A stretch of 16,800 bases of DNA from Lachnospiraceae bacterium (GTDB taxonomy: Bacteria > Bacillota_A > Clostridia > Lachnospirales > Lachnospiraceae): positions 1 through 16,800 of the forward strand of contig JAGAUD010000015.1 in NCBI GenBank assembly GCA_017620975.1, read 5' to 3'. Positions 1-7,160 of the stretch are shown here, piece by piece. The translations under genes were made by a program, and so were the position numbers. Every line of letters begins with the position of its first letter. The first letter of the stretch is position 1. The notes under the pieces are model-generated. The model saw nothing but the letters and a program-made list of their open reading frames with translations. It searched no databases and had not been told where the DNA came from.

Positions 1-262
1 AAGTACGGACAAGTGGTGACTGTACACTCTCCCGTGTATGTCCAGAACCTTAACGCAACGCTTTCTTCTTTCAGGTTCATTTCCACATGGAACTCCCGTT
101 CCACAGAACTTTCGTCCTTCACGTCTCTCTGCCAACCGGCAGATTTTAATTGGTACAGTGACTTGCCGTCAGTTTTCTAACTTGACATTCGCTCCACGGA
201 AAACCTGCTATCAATTACTCAGTAGCAGCAACCTCGCGCTTCATCGCTATCATGCCACAGCA
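1..262 (-). ncRNA. candidate large structured RNA or long structured leader, continuing past the left edge
   Basis: About 260 nt lie downstream of a good minus-strand promoter with no convincing coding frame. The stretch is packed with short perfect or near-perfect hairpins (plus coordinates): 204-209/223-228, 168-174/179-186, 129-133/138-142 (5 bp, 4-nt loop), 105-109/114-118 (GAAA loop on the minus strand), 89-93/98-102 (GGGA loop), 45-50/73-78, and 23-27/34-38 nested in 7-11/39-43. A long-range pairing of 19-25 with 153-159 is also possible. Such density with tetraloops is typical of ornate bacterial RNAs or long structured leaders. From general architecture and host group I would first test the clostridial raiA motif RNA and ribosomal-protein operon leaders. 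I cannot confirm either, so the identity is inference. The 3' end and any downstream gene lie outside the window. Confidence 0.6.
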
Positions 263-268
263 ATTGAT

Positions 269-297
269 ACTATACACCAAACCACCCATTTTTGCAA
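269..297 (-). promoter_or_regulatory. sigma-A promoter for the structured RNA
   Basis: On the minus strand, TTGCAA (292-297) is followed after exactly 17 bp by TATAGT (269-274), predicting initiation near 262. Transcription runs leftward into the hairpin-rich region. The DMT-transporter stop codon is about 45 bp upstream of the -35. The intervening AT-rich stretch (301-330) has only a weak AATAC/GTATT stem over an A/T run, so some readthrough from the putP operon is possible. Confidence 0.7.
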
Positions 298-342
298 GTC
301 TTTTTTTGTATTTTTTTTAATACAATTGTTACAGTTCAGCCA

Positions 343-1251
343 TTATCTTGTTTCTCCGCTTATTAATATAGAAGAAACAAGCACAAGGATAATTCCTGCA
401 AGCATGGAAAGCGTCAGTGATTCCTTATAAAGGATCGTGCCTACCATAGTAGTCACAATTGGTTCCAATGTGGCAAGGACAGCCGCCCTGGAAGTATCCA
501 TGTGAGCGAGACCGATGGTGTATAGGGTAAAAGGCATACATGTAGTAAAGAGCGCCATTCCAATTGCCCAGAACCATAAAATCGGTTGCTCATTAAGAGA
601 TGTAATGATATCGGTAAATTTCACAAACGGAAGTACACCGATACAAGCGAAAGAAAAGGTGTATGCCGTGACTGTCATAGGTGCATATCCTTTGTTCAAA
701 GCATATCTGCCGAAAATACTATAAAGACCATATCCGATGCCGGAACCCAGGCCCAACAGGATGCCCTGAAAACTCACTGTGCCAAGGCCACCTGTAATAC
801 CACTGACCAGACAACAGCCTGTAATAGCCAGAAGCAATGAAACAATTTTCCCGCAATTCAGCTTTTCCCGAAAGCACACTACTGACAGCAGTGTAACCCA
901 TACCGGGGAAGTATACATTAATATAGAAGAAAGTGCTACACTGGATACCTGTACATTTCGAAAATAGCAATAACTGAAAAATACAATGCTAAACACCCCT
1001 GTGCCGATAAAACACCAACTGTCTCTTATCTTAATACGCAATAATTTCCTTTTTCCGACCAACAGCCCCAATAGAAGGAAAATGGCGCCGCCATAGACAC
1101 GCAGCGCCACAATTTCCATTGCAGAGAACCCTGCAATACTGAGCTGTTTAACAAATACCACCAGCACACCCCAGAGGATTGCTGCTGCAGCAACAAACAT
1201 TGGTGCTGCTTTCTTCATCAACTTACTCTTTTGTTTCATTTTATTCCGCAT
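343..1251 (-). CDS. EamA/DMT-family transporter
   Basis: The 302-residue protein is almost entirely hydrophobic. It has about ten predicted membrane segments in two similar halves, the usual layout and length of drug/metabolite transporter (EamA, RhaT-like) proteins. The second half contains a family-like stretch, TSRAAVLATLEPIVTTMVG. These proteins export or import small metabolites such as amino acids across the cytoplasmic membrane; the substrate cannot be read from sequence. The start at 1251 overlaps the end of putP by 11 bp, suggesting one transcript with translational coupling. An internal ATG at 1216-1218 (MKKAAPMFV) is a plausible alternative start that matches the usual EamA N-terminus. 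Neither start has a strong Shine-Dalgarno sequence. The family call is firm; start and substrate are not. Confidence 0.85.
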   Translation of the reverse strand: MRNKMKQKSKLMKKAAPMFVAAAAILWGVLVVFVKQLSIAGFSAMEIVALRVYGGAIFLLLGLLVGKRKLLRIKIRDSWCFIGTGVFSIVFFSYCYFRNVQVSSVALSSILMYTSPVWVTLLSVVCFREKLNCGKIVSLLLAITGCCLVSGITGGLGTVSFQGILLGLGSGIGYGLYSIFGRYALNKGYAPMTVTAYTFSFACIGVLPFVKFTDIITSLNEQPILWFWAIGMALFTTCMPFTLYTIGLAHMDTSRAAVLATLEPIVTTMVGTILYKESLTLSMLAGIILVLVSSILISGETR

Positions 1252-2782
1252 CTTTCACTTCGTCAAATTCCTTTAAAATCTCCTCAGAAGGTGCCGGTGT
1301 ACACAGGCTCACAATAACGATTGCTGCCAGACTCAAGGCAAAACCTGCAACCAGAGAATATAAACCGGTCGCCTTACCAAGTGTTACACCATTCACAAGA
1401 GGTATATAATCCCAGAGGATAACGGTCAATGCACCGGTTACCACACCGGCTACTGCTCCCTGGAAATTGGTTCTCTTCCAGAACAGTGACAGCAACACCA
1501 AAGGACCAAAGGAAGCACCAAGCCCTGCCCATGCATTGGATACCAGTCCCATGATGGTATTGTTAGGATTCAAAGCAATTATATAAGCCAGTACTGCAAC
1601 AGCAATTACTGTAATTCTGCTTACCCGGAATACTTTCCTGGTGTCGGCTTTCTTATCAATCAATCCCTTATAAATATCTTCTGCAACGCTGGACGCGCTG
1701 ACCAGAAGCTGGGAATCCGCAGTAGACATAATAGCTGCCAGGATGCCGCAAAGGAAGAGACCTGCGATGAAAGGTGCATTGATATCTTCAATGAACAGCT
1801 TCTTGATCATTTCAATAAACACTCTTTCACTTCCACTTTCCACCAACTGATCGGGAGCCAGATAAGCTCTGCCGATCACACCGATGAAACATGCAAAGAA
1901 CAGAGACAATGCCACCCAGCTGATAGCTGTGACTTTGGACTTCTTCAGTTCCTTCTCACTGCGTACTGCCATAAAGCGCACCAAAATATGAGGCATACCG
2001 AAATAACCAAGCCCCCATCCCAGACCGGATACAATATTAACCCAGGTATTATTGCCATCCTTATAACGCAAGATATTAGTAAAATCAGCTGCAGTAGCAG
2101 GTAATGTATTAGCTGCAAGGCCGGAAGCAATCGTTACACCGTCCTGCTTCATTACCATAAGTGCTACGACAGGTACTGCAAGCAGAGCCACCAACATAAG
2201 CATTCCCTGTATAAAGTCAGTTACACATACAGCAAAAAATCCCCCCAGAAATGTATAAACCAAGATAACCACGGCACCGATAGTAAGTGATATTTTATAA
2301 TCCACACCAAAAATAGATTCAAAAAGCTGTCCGCCAGCCGCCAGCGCTGATGCACAGTATACCAGGAAAAAGATAACAATAGTAACAGACGAGACACTCA
2401 TTAAGACTCTTTTGTTATCCCGGAATCTGTTTTCAAAATAAGCCGGCAAAGTAACGGAATTATTCGCTTTGATGGTATACTTACGCAGTCTGGAAGAAAT
2501 CACCAGCCAGTTCAACGTAGTTCCAATAAACAGTCCCAATGCGCACCAGCCATCTCCACCGACACCAACCAGGTAAATTGCTCCGGGAAGACCCATCAGC
2601 AACCATCCACTCATGTCAGAAGCCTGTGCCGACAAAGCCGCCACAAATCCTCCCAGCTTTCTTCCTCCCAAAAAGAAATCCTCTGAACTGGTATTCTTCT
2701 TCGCATAAAAAGCACCGATCAGAATCATGAACAAAAGATACACCGCAAAAGCTGCTAAAATCAGCCCCAAACTACCACTCAT
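1241..2782 (-). CDS. putP: sodium/proline symporter PutP
   Basis: This is a 513-residue sodium:solute symporter (SSS family) of the usual PutP length with about 13 membrane segments. The first-helix signature SDMSGWLLMGLPGA (residues 55-68) is essentially that of characterised PutP, where the Asp and Ser contribute to Na+ binding. A later LLVSASSVAEDIY segment, following an ADSQ motif, also fits the family. It imports proline with Na+, for nutrition or osmoprotection. The start is supported by GGAGG eight bases upstream of the ATG and by a consensus promoter at 2817-2845. The C-terminus overlaps the start of the EamA transporter, so the two are probably co-transcribed. No putA-like proline dehydrogenase is in the window. 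Confidence 0.93.
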   Translation of the reverse strand: MSGSLGLILAAFAVYLLFMILIGAFYAKKNTSSEDFFLGGRKLGGFVAALSAQASDMSGWLLMGLPGAIYLVGVGGDGWCALGLFIGTTLNWLVISSRLRKYTIKANNSVTLPAYFENRFRDNKRVLMSVSSVTIVIFFLVYCASALAAGGQLFESIFGVDYKISLTIGAVVILVYTFLGGFFAVCVTDFIQGMLMLVALLAVPVVALMVMKQDGVTIASGLAANTLPATAADFTNILRYKDGNNTWVNIVSGLGWGLGYFGMPHILVRFMAVRSEKELKKSKVTAISWVALSLFFACFIGVIGRAYLAPDQLVESGSERVFIEMIKKLFIEDINAPFIAGLFLCGILAAIMSTADSQLLVSASSVAEDIYKGLIDKKADTRKVFRVSRITVIAVAVLAYIIALNPNNTIMGLVSNAWAGLGASFGPLVLLSLFWKRTNFQGAVAGVVTGALTVILWDYIPLVNGVTLGKATGLYSLVAGFALSLAAIVIVSLCTPAPSEEILKEFDEVKDAE

Positions 2783-2816
2783 ACTTCATTCCTCCAATAT
2801 GTATAAATCTTTTCCT

Positions 2817-2845
2817 ATTATAAAGGCATTCTTCCCACAAGTCAA
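2817..2845 (-). promoter_or_regulatory. putP promoter
   Basis: On the minus strand, TTGACT (2840-2845) is separated by 17 bp from a perfect TATAAT (2817-2822). The putP ATG is about 35 bp downstream of the -10, with GGAGG in between. Confidence 0.8.
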
Positions 2846-2932
2846 CACTGAGTTGCAATAAAGTGGTAACGTATGAAATAAAAAGTGTAACAGTTCAGTC
2901 ACCCCTGTGTGTAAGCCCAAAATCATTTTAGT

Positions 2933-2961
2933 TGCAAACTCTCCCTTTCTATTGTATACTT
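2933..2961 (+). promoter_or_regulatory. promoter of the methyltransferase gene
   Basis: TTGCAA (2933-2938) and TATACT (2956-2961) are 17 bp apart. The leader to the ATG at 3010 is about 42 nt. It is divergent from the putP promoter; about 90 bp separate the two -35 elements and I find no strong palindrome there. Confidence 0.75.
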
Positions 2962-3009
2962 TCTTTAATATATTAATTCTTAAAAAAGTGAAATCGGAAA
3001 GGATCTTAT

Positions 3010-3873
3010 ATGTGGATTGCAGATAATTGGAAGGATTATGAAGTGCTTGATACCTCCTCCGGTGAAAAGCTGGAGCGTTGGGGAGATTATATTTTGGTTC
3101 GGCCCGACCCTCAGGTCATCTGGAACACACCGCACGATCACAAGGGCTGGAAGCGTAAGAACGGTCATTATCACAGGAGTGCCAAGGGCGGCGGAGAATG
3201 GGAATTCTTCAGTCTGCCGGATGAATGGACAATTGGATATAGGGAGCTGACCTTTCATTTAAAGCCTTTTAGTTTTAAGCATACAGGGTTGTTCCCTGAG
3301 CAGGCTACCAACTGGGACTGGTTCTCTGAACTGATCCATAACGCAGGACGACCTGTAAAGGTACTGAATCTGTTTGCGTATACCGGAGGCGCCACCCTCT
3401 CTGCAGCTGCCGCAGGCGCAGCCGTGACACATGTGGATGCTTCGAAAGGTATGGTTGGCTGGGCCAAAGAAAATGCAGTTTCTTCCGGACTGGGAGATGC
3501 GCCCATACGCTGGCTGGTAGACGATTGTGTAAAATTCGTGGAACGAGAGATTCGCCGTGGAAATAAATATGACGGTATTATTATGGATCCGCCCTCTTAC
3601 GGCAGAGGTCCAAAAGGTGAGATTTGGAAAATCGAAGAAAGCATCTGGCCTTTCGTGGAACTGACCACCCGGATTCTCTCTGATGATCCGCTGTTTTTCC
3701 TGATAAATTCCTATACCACCGGATTACAGCCTGCTGTTCTTTCTTATATGATGAATACTGCCATCACCAAACGTTTCGGCGGCTATGTAGATGCACAGGA
3801 AATCGGGCTTCCCGTAACCCAGAGCGGACTGGTGCTTCCCTGCGGAGCTTCCGGACGCTGGTCTAAAAATTAA
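3010..3873 (+). CDS. class I SAM-dependent methyltransferase (RlmI/RlmK-like, probable rRNA methylase)
   Basis: The 287-residue protein has a Rossmann-type methyltransferase domain from about residue 115. Motif I is VLNLFAYTGGATL (118-130), followed by an acidic THVDASKGMV strand and the catalytic-type DPPSYGRG motif (193-200). NPPY/DPPSY-type motifs occur in base-modifying RNA and DNA methylases, and the overall layout resembles the COG1092 group that modifies 23S rRNA. The N-terminal 110 residues form a small domain with a WKRK..HYHRS basic patch, possibly RNA-binding; I do not recognise a full PUA domain. The start has a GGAAAGGAT Shine-Dalgarno sequence and its own promoter. It appears monocistronic and ends at a bidirectional hairpin. 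The exact target base is unknown. Confidence 0.82.
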   Translation: MWIADNWKDYEVLDTSSGEKLERWGDYILVRPDPQVIWNTPHDHKGWKRKNGHYHRSAKGGGEWEFFSLPDEWTIGYRELTFHLKPFSFKHTGLFPEQATNWDWFSELIHNAGRPVKVLNLFAYTGGATLSAAAAGAAVTHVDASKGMVGWAKENAVSSGLGDAPIRWLVDDCVKFVEREIRRGNKYDGIIMDPPSYGRGPKGEIWKIEESIWPFVELTTRILSDDPLFFLINSYTTGLQPAVLSYMMNTAITKRFGGYVDAQEIGLPVTQSGLVLPCGASGRWSKN

Positions 3874-3880
3874 TCAGCAA

Positions 3881-3926
3881 AACACCGCTTAAAAGGTATT
3901 ACAGAACATACCTTCTAAGCGGTGTT
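3881..3926. terminator. bidirectional terminator overlapping the acyltransferase 3' end
   Basis: The arms 3881-3899 and 3908-3926 pair at 18 of 19 positions around an 8-nt loop. The plus strand continues ATTTT; on the minus strand the hairpin is followed by TTTT. The minus-strand acyltransferase stop codon (3899-3901) is at the loop edge, so the right arm is the last codons of that gene. Confidence 0.85.
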
Positions 3927-4963
3927 ATTTTACACATAAGCCGGGTTGACACAACCGAACATAACATCGTCGCACTCCAGAATAAAGGCAATGACCAGAT
4001 CATCGGATAATCAACAGGTGTAATATGCAGGAATTTATAACACAGATTCAAAAATACGGGATGAATCAGGTAAATGCCAAAGCTGAAATCCGCCAGAACT
4101 TTAATTATCTTGCTAAAAGATTCTTTATCATGCCCCTTTTCACCGCATCTTCGCTGCCCTCTGTGCCACAGGTTCTGTCCGAGACGCATCAGACAGACAG
4201 AGAAAAGCACTGTAGGCGGAAAATTATAAGCCATCTGCATACTGTTTTTGCAAGTTAGCCTGTAACACACCATTCCTGCCACAAGAAGCACAATCACGGC
4301 ACACCGGCTCCACAGTTCCTTATCGCTTTCTTTCTTCCTCTTTCCATGCAGAAAATATCCATAAAGATAATAAAACCCGTATATCAGCTGCTCAAACATC
4401 ACAGGCAGATTCGTCCCCATAAACTTATTGATAAATGGCAAAACACTGCTTCCCACGACCAATATGACTGCCACGCTAATCACTATCCAATCAGGTATTC
4501 TCTTTAAAAGCCATTTCATAGCCGGTGTTAAAAGATAAAGGAGCAAAATCAGATAGAGATACCACAGATGGGACCAGCTTCGCATAGTACAGACCATTAC
4601 CAGGCCATCCCACAACATTCCAATCCGGAATCTTTTCTCCGCCAGAATCTGTTCCAGACAGGAAAAAGGAATTCCAAATACCAAAAGCGCCAGCACGATT
4701 CTCAGGCAATACTTCCTGAGCATATTTTCAAATGAAATCTCTTTCTTTGGATTCAGGAACAGATAACCTGAAATCATCAAAAAGACCGGTACGCACCATG
4801 TCACAAAGTCCATGAGAATCAATAGGAGACGCCCCTGCGAATACTTCTCTGTGTTCATAATATCTACGCTCCCGGTAACCGTATGCATCAGCACTACCGC
4901 ACAGGCAGCTGCTACACGCAGAATATCCAGCCACAACTCTCTTCCACTGCTTCCATTTTTCAC
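3899..4963 (-). CDS. acyltransferase 3 family membrane protein
   Basis: This 354-residue polytopic protein has about ten hydrophobic segments. The N-terminus carries the acyltransferase-3 signature, with Arg16 and His27 (LDILRVAAACAVVLMH) in the conserved R-x10-H arrangement, followed by VPVFLMISGYLFL. Members (OafA, WecH and the membrane domain of VanT) usually transfer acetyl or succinyl groups to cell-surface polysaccharides, peptidoglycan or exported glycans. No glycan biosynthesis genes are adjacent, so the acceptor is unknown. The start is GTG at 4963 with GGAG nine bases upstream. The gene is monocistronic and its last codons form one arm of the shared terminator. A TATAAT with a poor -35 lies at 5007-5012 on the minus strand between two identical decamers. 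Confidence 0.87.
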   Translation of the reverse strand: MKNGSSGRELWLDILRVAAACAVVLMHTVTGSVDIMNTEKYSQGRLLLILMDFVTWCVPVFLMISGYLFLNPKKEISFENMLRKYCLRIVLALLVFGIPFSCLEQILAEKRFRIGMLWDGLVMVCTMRSWSHLWYLYLILLLYLLTPAMKWLLKRIPDWIVISVAVILVVGSSVLPFINKFMGTNLPVMFEQLIYGFYYLYGYFLHGKRKKESDKELWSRCAVIVLLVAGMVCYRLTCKNSMQMAYNFPPTVLFSVCLMRLGQNLWHRGQRRCGEKGHDKESFSKIIKVLADFSFGIYLIHPVFLNLCYKFLHITPVDYPMIWSLPLFWSATMLCSVVSTRLMCKITPLRRYVL

Positions 4964-4994
4964 ATTCTTTTACTCCATTCCGTTACAGGACATG

Positions 4995-5040
4995 CCTGTC
5001 CTCACAATTATATTCTTAAGTATAACCAAACCTGTCCTCA
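4995..5040 (-). promoter_or_regulatory. candidate acyltransferase promoter bracketed by decamer direct repeats
   Basis: On the minus strand, the identical decamer TGAGGACAGG occurs at 5031-5040 and again at 4995-5004 (36-bp period). Between them is TATAAT (5007-5012). The position expected for a -35 at 17-bp spacing falls inside the first decamer and matches TTGACA poorly, and the second decamer overlaps the expected start site. This suggests a regulator-dependent promoter; it is inference from arrangement only. Confidence 0.4.
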
Positions 5041-5104
5041 TCTGCAACCAGAAAACAGCTTTTTCAAAAACTCTTATATATTTCTTAAGAATTCGACAAC
5101 AATT

Positions 5105-5132
5105 TTCTTAACGCCCCCTTAACACCCTTACA
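5105..5132 (+). promoter_or_regulatory. TTAAC direct repeats, candidate response-regulator box
   Basis: CTTAAC begins at 5107 and again at 5118, an 11-bp period, followed by CTTACA at 5127, immediately upstream of the -35 at 5133. Related CTTAAG sequences occur at 5015 and 5084. OmpR/PhoB-family regulators commonly bind direct repeats one helical turn apart next to -35 elements, and one is encoded by the second gene downstream. Autoregulation is therefore a reasonable inference. Confidence 0.4.
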
Positions 5133-5161
5133 TTGATTCTTCCTCGAATAAAATGTATAAT
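5133..5161 (+). promoter_or_regulatory. promoter of the two-component operon
   Basis: TTGATT (5133-5138) is 17 bp from a perfect TATAAT (5156-5161), predicting a start near 5168 and a leader of about 43 nt. The promoter lies inside the longer reading frame that opens at 5133, which argues that translation begins at 5211. Confidence 0.8.
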
Positions 5162-5210
5162 ATCTTTATTCAAAGCGGCACTAACCGCTACGCCTATAAA
5201 GGAGATCTAT

Positions 5211-6305
5211 ATGACCCAGCGTTTTTGGAAACTTCCCCGTTATAAACAGCATCTGCTCAGCCTGCTCGTTTCTCTGACCTCCATGGGACTTGCCACCGGC
5301 ATGGCCTTTATGTACTATCATGTGGTTCCGGAAAACTCTGCCAATATTGCTCTGGTATATATCCTTGCCCTGATTTTGGTGGCACGCTACAGTGTGGGTT
5401 ACTGGTACGGTGTCGCTTGCTCAGTATTTGCGGTAATCTGTGTTAACTACTTGTTCACCTACCCTTATTTTCAGATTAACTTCACCCTGACCGGCTATCC
5501 CATTACTTTTTTGGGGATGTTAGCCATCTCTCTCCTTACCAGTACGATGACCTCTCATTTAAGCCACCAGGCCATGGTGATTGCAGAACGTGAGAAGCTG
5601 CTTGCGGAAGCTGAAAAAGAAAAGATGCGAGCCAACCTGCTGAGAGCCATATCCCATGATCTTCGTACTCCACTGACCGGTATTATCGGTAACAGTTCCC
5701 TTTATCTGGAAAACGGAACCAACCTTTCTGAGGAAGAAAAGACTAAAATTATTGCCAACATTTACGATGATTCCAACTGGCTGCTCAATATGGTAGAAAA
5801 TCTTTTGACCGTTACCCGAATCAGGGGAGACAATCTCAGTGTCAATACTTCTGAGGAACCGGTAGAGGAAGTACTTGCCGAAGCTCTGCTAAAGCTCCAT
5901 AAGCGTTATCCGGATACTGAGATTAAGACTGTTATTCCTGAAGAATTTTTGCTTATCCCCATGGATGCCATTCTGATAGAACAGGTTATAATCAATCTTT
6001 TAGAAAATGCCATTGTGCATTCCGGCACCACCAAACCCATAGAATTGATTGTAAAAGCAGATTCCGAAGCGGTCTCTTTCACTATCAAGGACTATGGTGT
6101 CGGAATCTCCAAGGACCATCTGAATGACCTGTTTGATGGCACGTCCTATACACCATCTCAGACTGCGGATGCCCGTAAAGGAATGGGAATAGGCCTTTCC
6201 ATCTGTAAGACTATTGTAACTGCCCATCACGGCACACTATTCGGGCAAAATCATGAGAACGGTGCCGAATTTATTTTTACTCTTCCCAGAGTTCACAAAT
6301 CATAA
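5211..6305 (+). CDS. KdpD-like sensor histidine kinase (short form, DUF4118-like membrane domain)
   Basis: The 364-residue protein has about four membrane helices in residues 14-112, resembling the KdpD membrane domain (DUF4118). A coiled linker (residues 121-145) follows, then a kinase core: H-box AISHDLRTPLTGI with phosphoacceptor His149, N-box EQVIINLLENAIVH (257-270), G1 DYGVGIS (294-300) and G2 GMGIGLS (324-330). It lacks the roughly 370-residue N-terminal KdpD sensor and Usp-like domains of full-length KdpD. ATG 5211 was chosen because GGAG lies six bases upstream and the promoter precedes it; 5133 would start in the promoter. The response-regulator gene follows after 19 bp. KdpDE systems classically sense K+ or osmotic stress. 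Without kdpFABC here the signal and targets are unknown. Confidence 0.88.
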   Translation: MTQRFWKLPRYKQHLLSLLVSLTSMGLATGMAFMYYHVVPENSANIALVYILALILVARYSVGYWYGVACSVFAVICVNYLFTYPYFQINFTLTGYPITFLGMLAISLLTSTMTSHLSHQAMVIAEREKLLAEAEKEKMRANLLRAISHDLRTPLTGIIGNSSLYLENGTNLSEEEKTKIIANIYDDSNWLLNMVENLLTVTRIRGDNLSVNTSEEPVEEVLAEALLKLHKRYPDTEIKTVIPEEFLLIPMDAILIEQVIINLLENAIVHSGTTKPIELIVKADSEAVSFTIKDYGVGISKDHLNDLFDGTSYTPSQTADARKGMGIGLSICKTIVTAHHGTLFGQNHENGAEFIFTLPRVHKS

Positions 6306-6324
6306 TTAGAGAAAGAGGTAACTT

Positions 6325-7017
6325 ATGACACCTAAAACAAACATTTTATTAATTGAAGATGACAAAAGTATCTGTAATTTCATTACTACCTCTCTGGAAA
6401 ACAGCAACTATCGTGTCACCTGTGCCCAGACAGGCAAAGAAGGTTTAAGCCTGGCTACCTCCCTCTGCCCGGATGTCTATCTCTTAGATCTGGGACTGCC
6501 GGACATCGACGGCCTGGATATCCTCACAAAACTGCGTACATGGACCTCCAATCCCGTCATCATCATTTCTGCCCGTACCAAGGAACAGGAAAAGGTAACA
6601 GCATTAGATGCCGGAGCTGATGACTATATCACCAAGCCCTTCGGGACCTCTGAGTTGATGGCCAGAATCCGTACCGCTCTGCGCCACAGTCGCCCCAATA
6701 CCCACGCGCGTATCTACAAAGCCGGGGACCTTGTCATTGACTTCGAGAAAAGGCTGATTACTTTGGAAGGCAGCGAAGTTCATCTGACCCAAATCGAGTA
6801 CCAGCTCCTGACACTGCTTGCTGAGAATTCCGGCCGAGTGCTGACTTACAGCTATATCATGAATGCCATCTGGGGACCTTATGTGGACAACAACAACCAA
6901 ATCCTTCGTGTCAATATGGCAAATATCCGCCGTAAAATCGAGAAAAGCCCGGCACAACCAAAATATGTCTTTACCGAAATCGGAATTGGGTATCGTATGC
7001 TGGAGAGTAAATCCTAA
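6325..7017 (+). CDS. KdpE/OmpR-family response regulator
   Basis: The 230-residue regulator has a receiver domain (about 5-118): acidic pocket EDD (11-13), phosphoacceptor Asp55 in LLDLGLPDIDG, Ser82 and Lys104 in the KPFG motif. A winged-helix DNA-binding domain (about 130-226) follows, with LTQIEYQLLTLLAENSGRVL and a recognition helix region QILRVNMANIRRKIE that resembles KdpE. The start has AGAGG six bases upstream. It is the cognate partner of the kinase 19 bp upstream and probably autoregulates through the TTAAC repeats at 5105-5132. The gene ends 34 bp before a long hairpin. Confidence is high for the family and lower for the specific K+ role. Confidence 0.9.
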   Translation: MTPKTNILLIEDDKSICNFITTSLENSNYRVTCAQTGKEGLSLATSLCPDVYLLDLGLPDIDGLDILTKLRTWTSNPVIIISARTKEQEKVTALDAGADDYITKPFGTSELMARIRTALRHSRPNTHARIYKAGDLVIDFEKRLITLEGSEVHLTQIEYQLLTLLAENSGRVLTYSYIMNAIWGPYVDNNNQILRVNMANIRRKIEKSPAQPKYVFTEIGIGYRMLESKS

Positions 7018-7051
7018 AGCGTGTTTTCGATGGTTTTAGCATAGCAATGTA

Positions 7052-7093
7052 CAAGATGAGGCGTGCAGACGTGAGTCTGTGCGCCTCATCTTG
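7052..7093. terminator. long hairpin after the response-regulator gene
   Basis: The arms 7052-7070 and 7075-7093 pair at 17 of 19 positions around a GTGA loop. No clean T-run follows on the plus strand (TTGATTCTTAAGATTTTC comes next), so termination efficiency is uncertain. It could also be a copy of a dispersed palindromic repeat. Confidence 0.6.
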
Positions 7094-7127
7094 ATTCTTA
7101 AGATTTTCTATAATTCCTTATTTTGTA

Positions 7128-7156
7128 TTGACTTTCCTTCCACAATTTTTTATACT
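7128..7156 (+). promoter_or_regulatory. promoter of the GntR-ABC operon
   Basis: TTGACT (7128-7133) and TATACT (7151-7156) are 17 bp apart. The predicted start near 7163 falls inside the palindrome at 7161-7183. Confidence 0.82.
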
Positions 7157-7160
7157 GTAG

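Noticed and set aside
1..87. Minus-strand frame reading toward the left edge from an ATG near 85
   Set aside because: It has no Shine-Dalgarno sequence and consists of successive hairpin arms, so it is more likely RNA structure than a gene. It cannot be fully excluded because it runs off the window.
1..262. Group II intron fragment
   Set aside because: Some short stretches recall domain I of such introns, but a good promoter sits directly upstream and there is no intron-type 5' end or reverse transcriptase.
38..430. Plus-strand open frame of 130 residues
   Set aside because: It has no ribosome binding site, lies antisense to the hairpin-rich RNA and the end of the DMT gene, and its sequence resembles no protein I recognise.
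2846..2932. Imperfect repeats (AAAGTGGTAACG and AAAGTGTAACAG) between divergent promoters
   Set aside because: The match is too weak and AT-rich to claim a binding site.
5133..5210. N-terminal extension of the histidine kinase
   Set aside because: The -35 and -10 of the operon lie inside this stretch, and GGAG precedes ATG 5211.
7052..7093. Hairpin as an insertion-sequence end or mobile repeat
   Set aside because: There are no target duplications or transposase and no second copy in the window; its position just after a gene fits a terminator.
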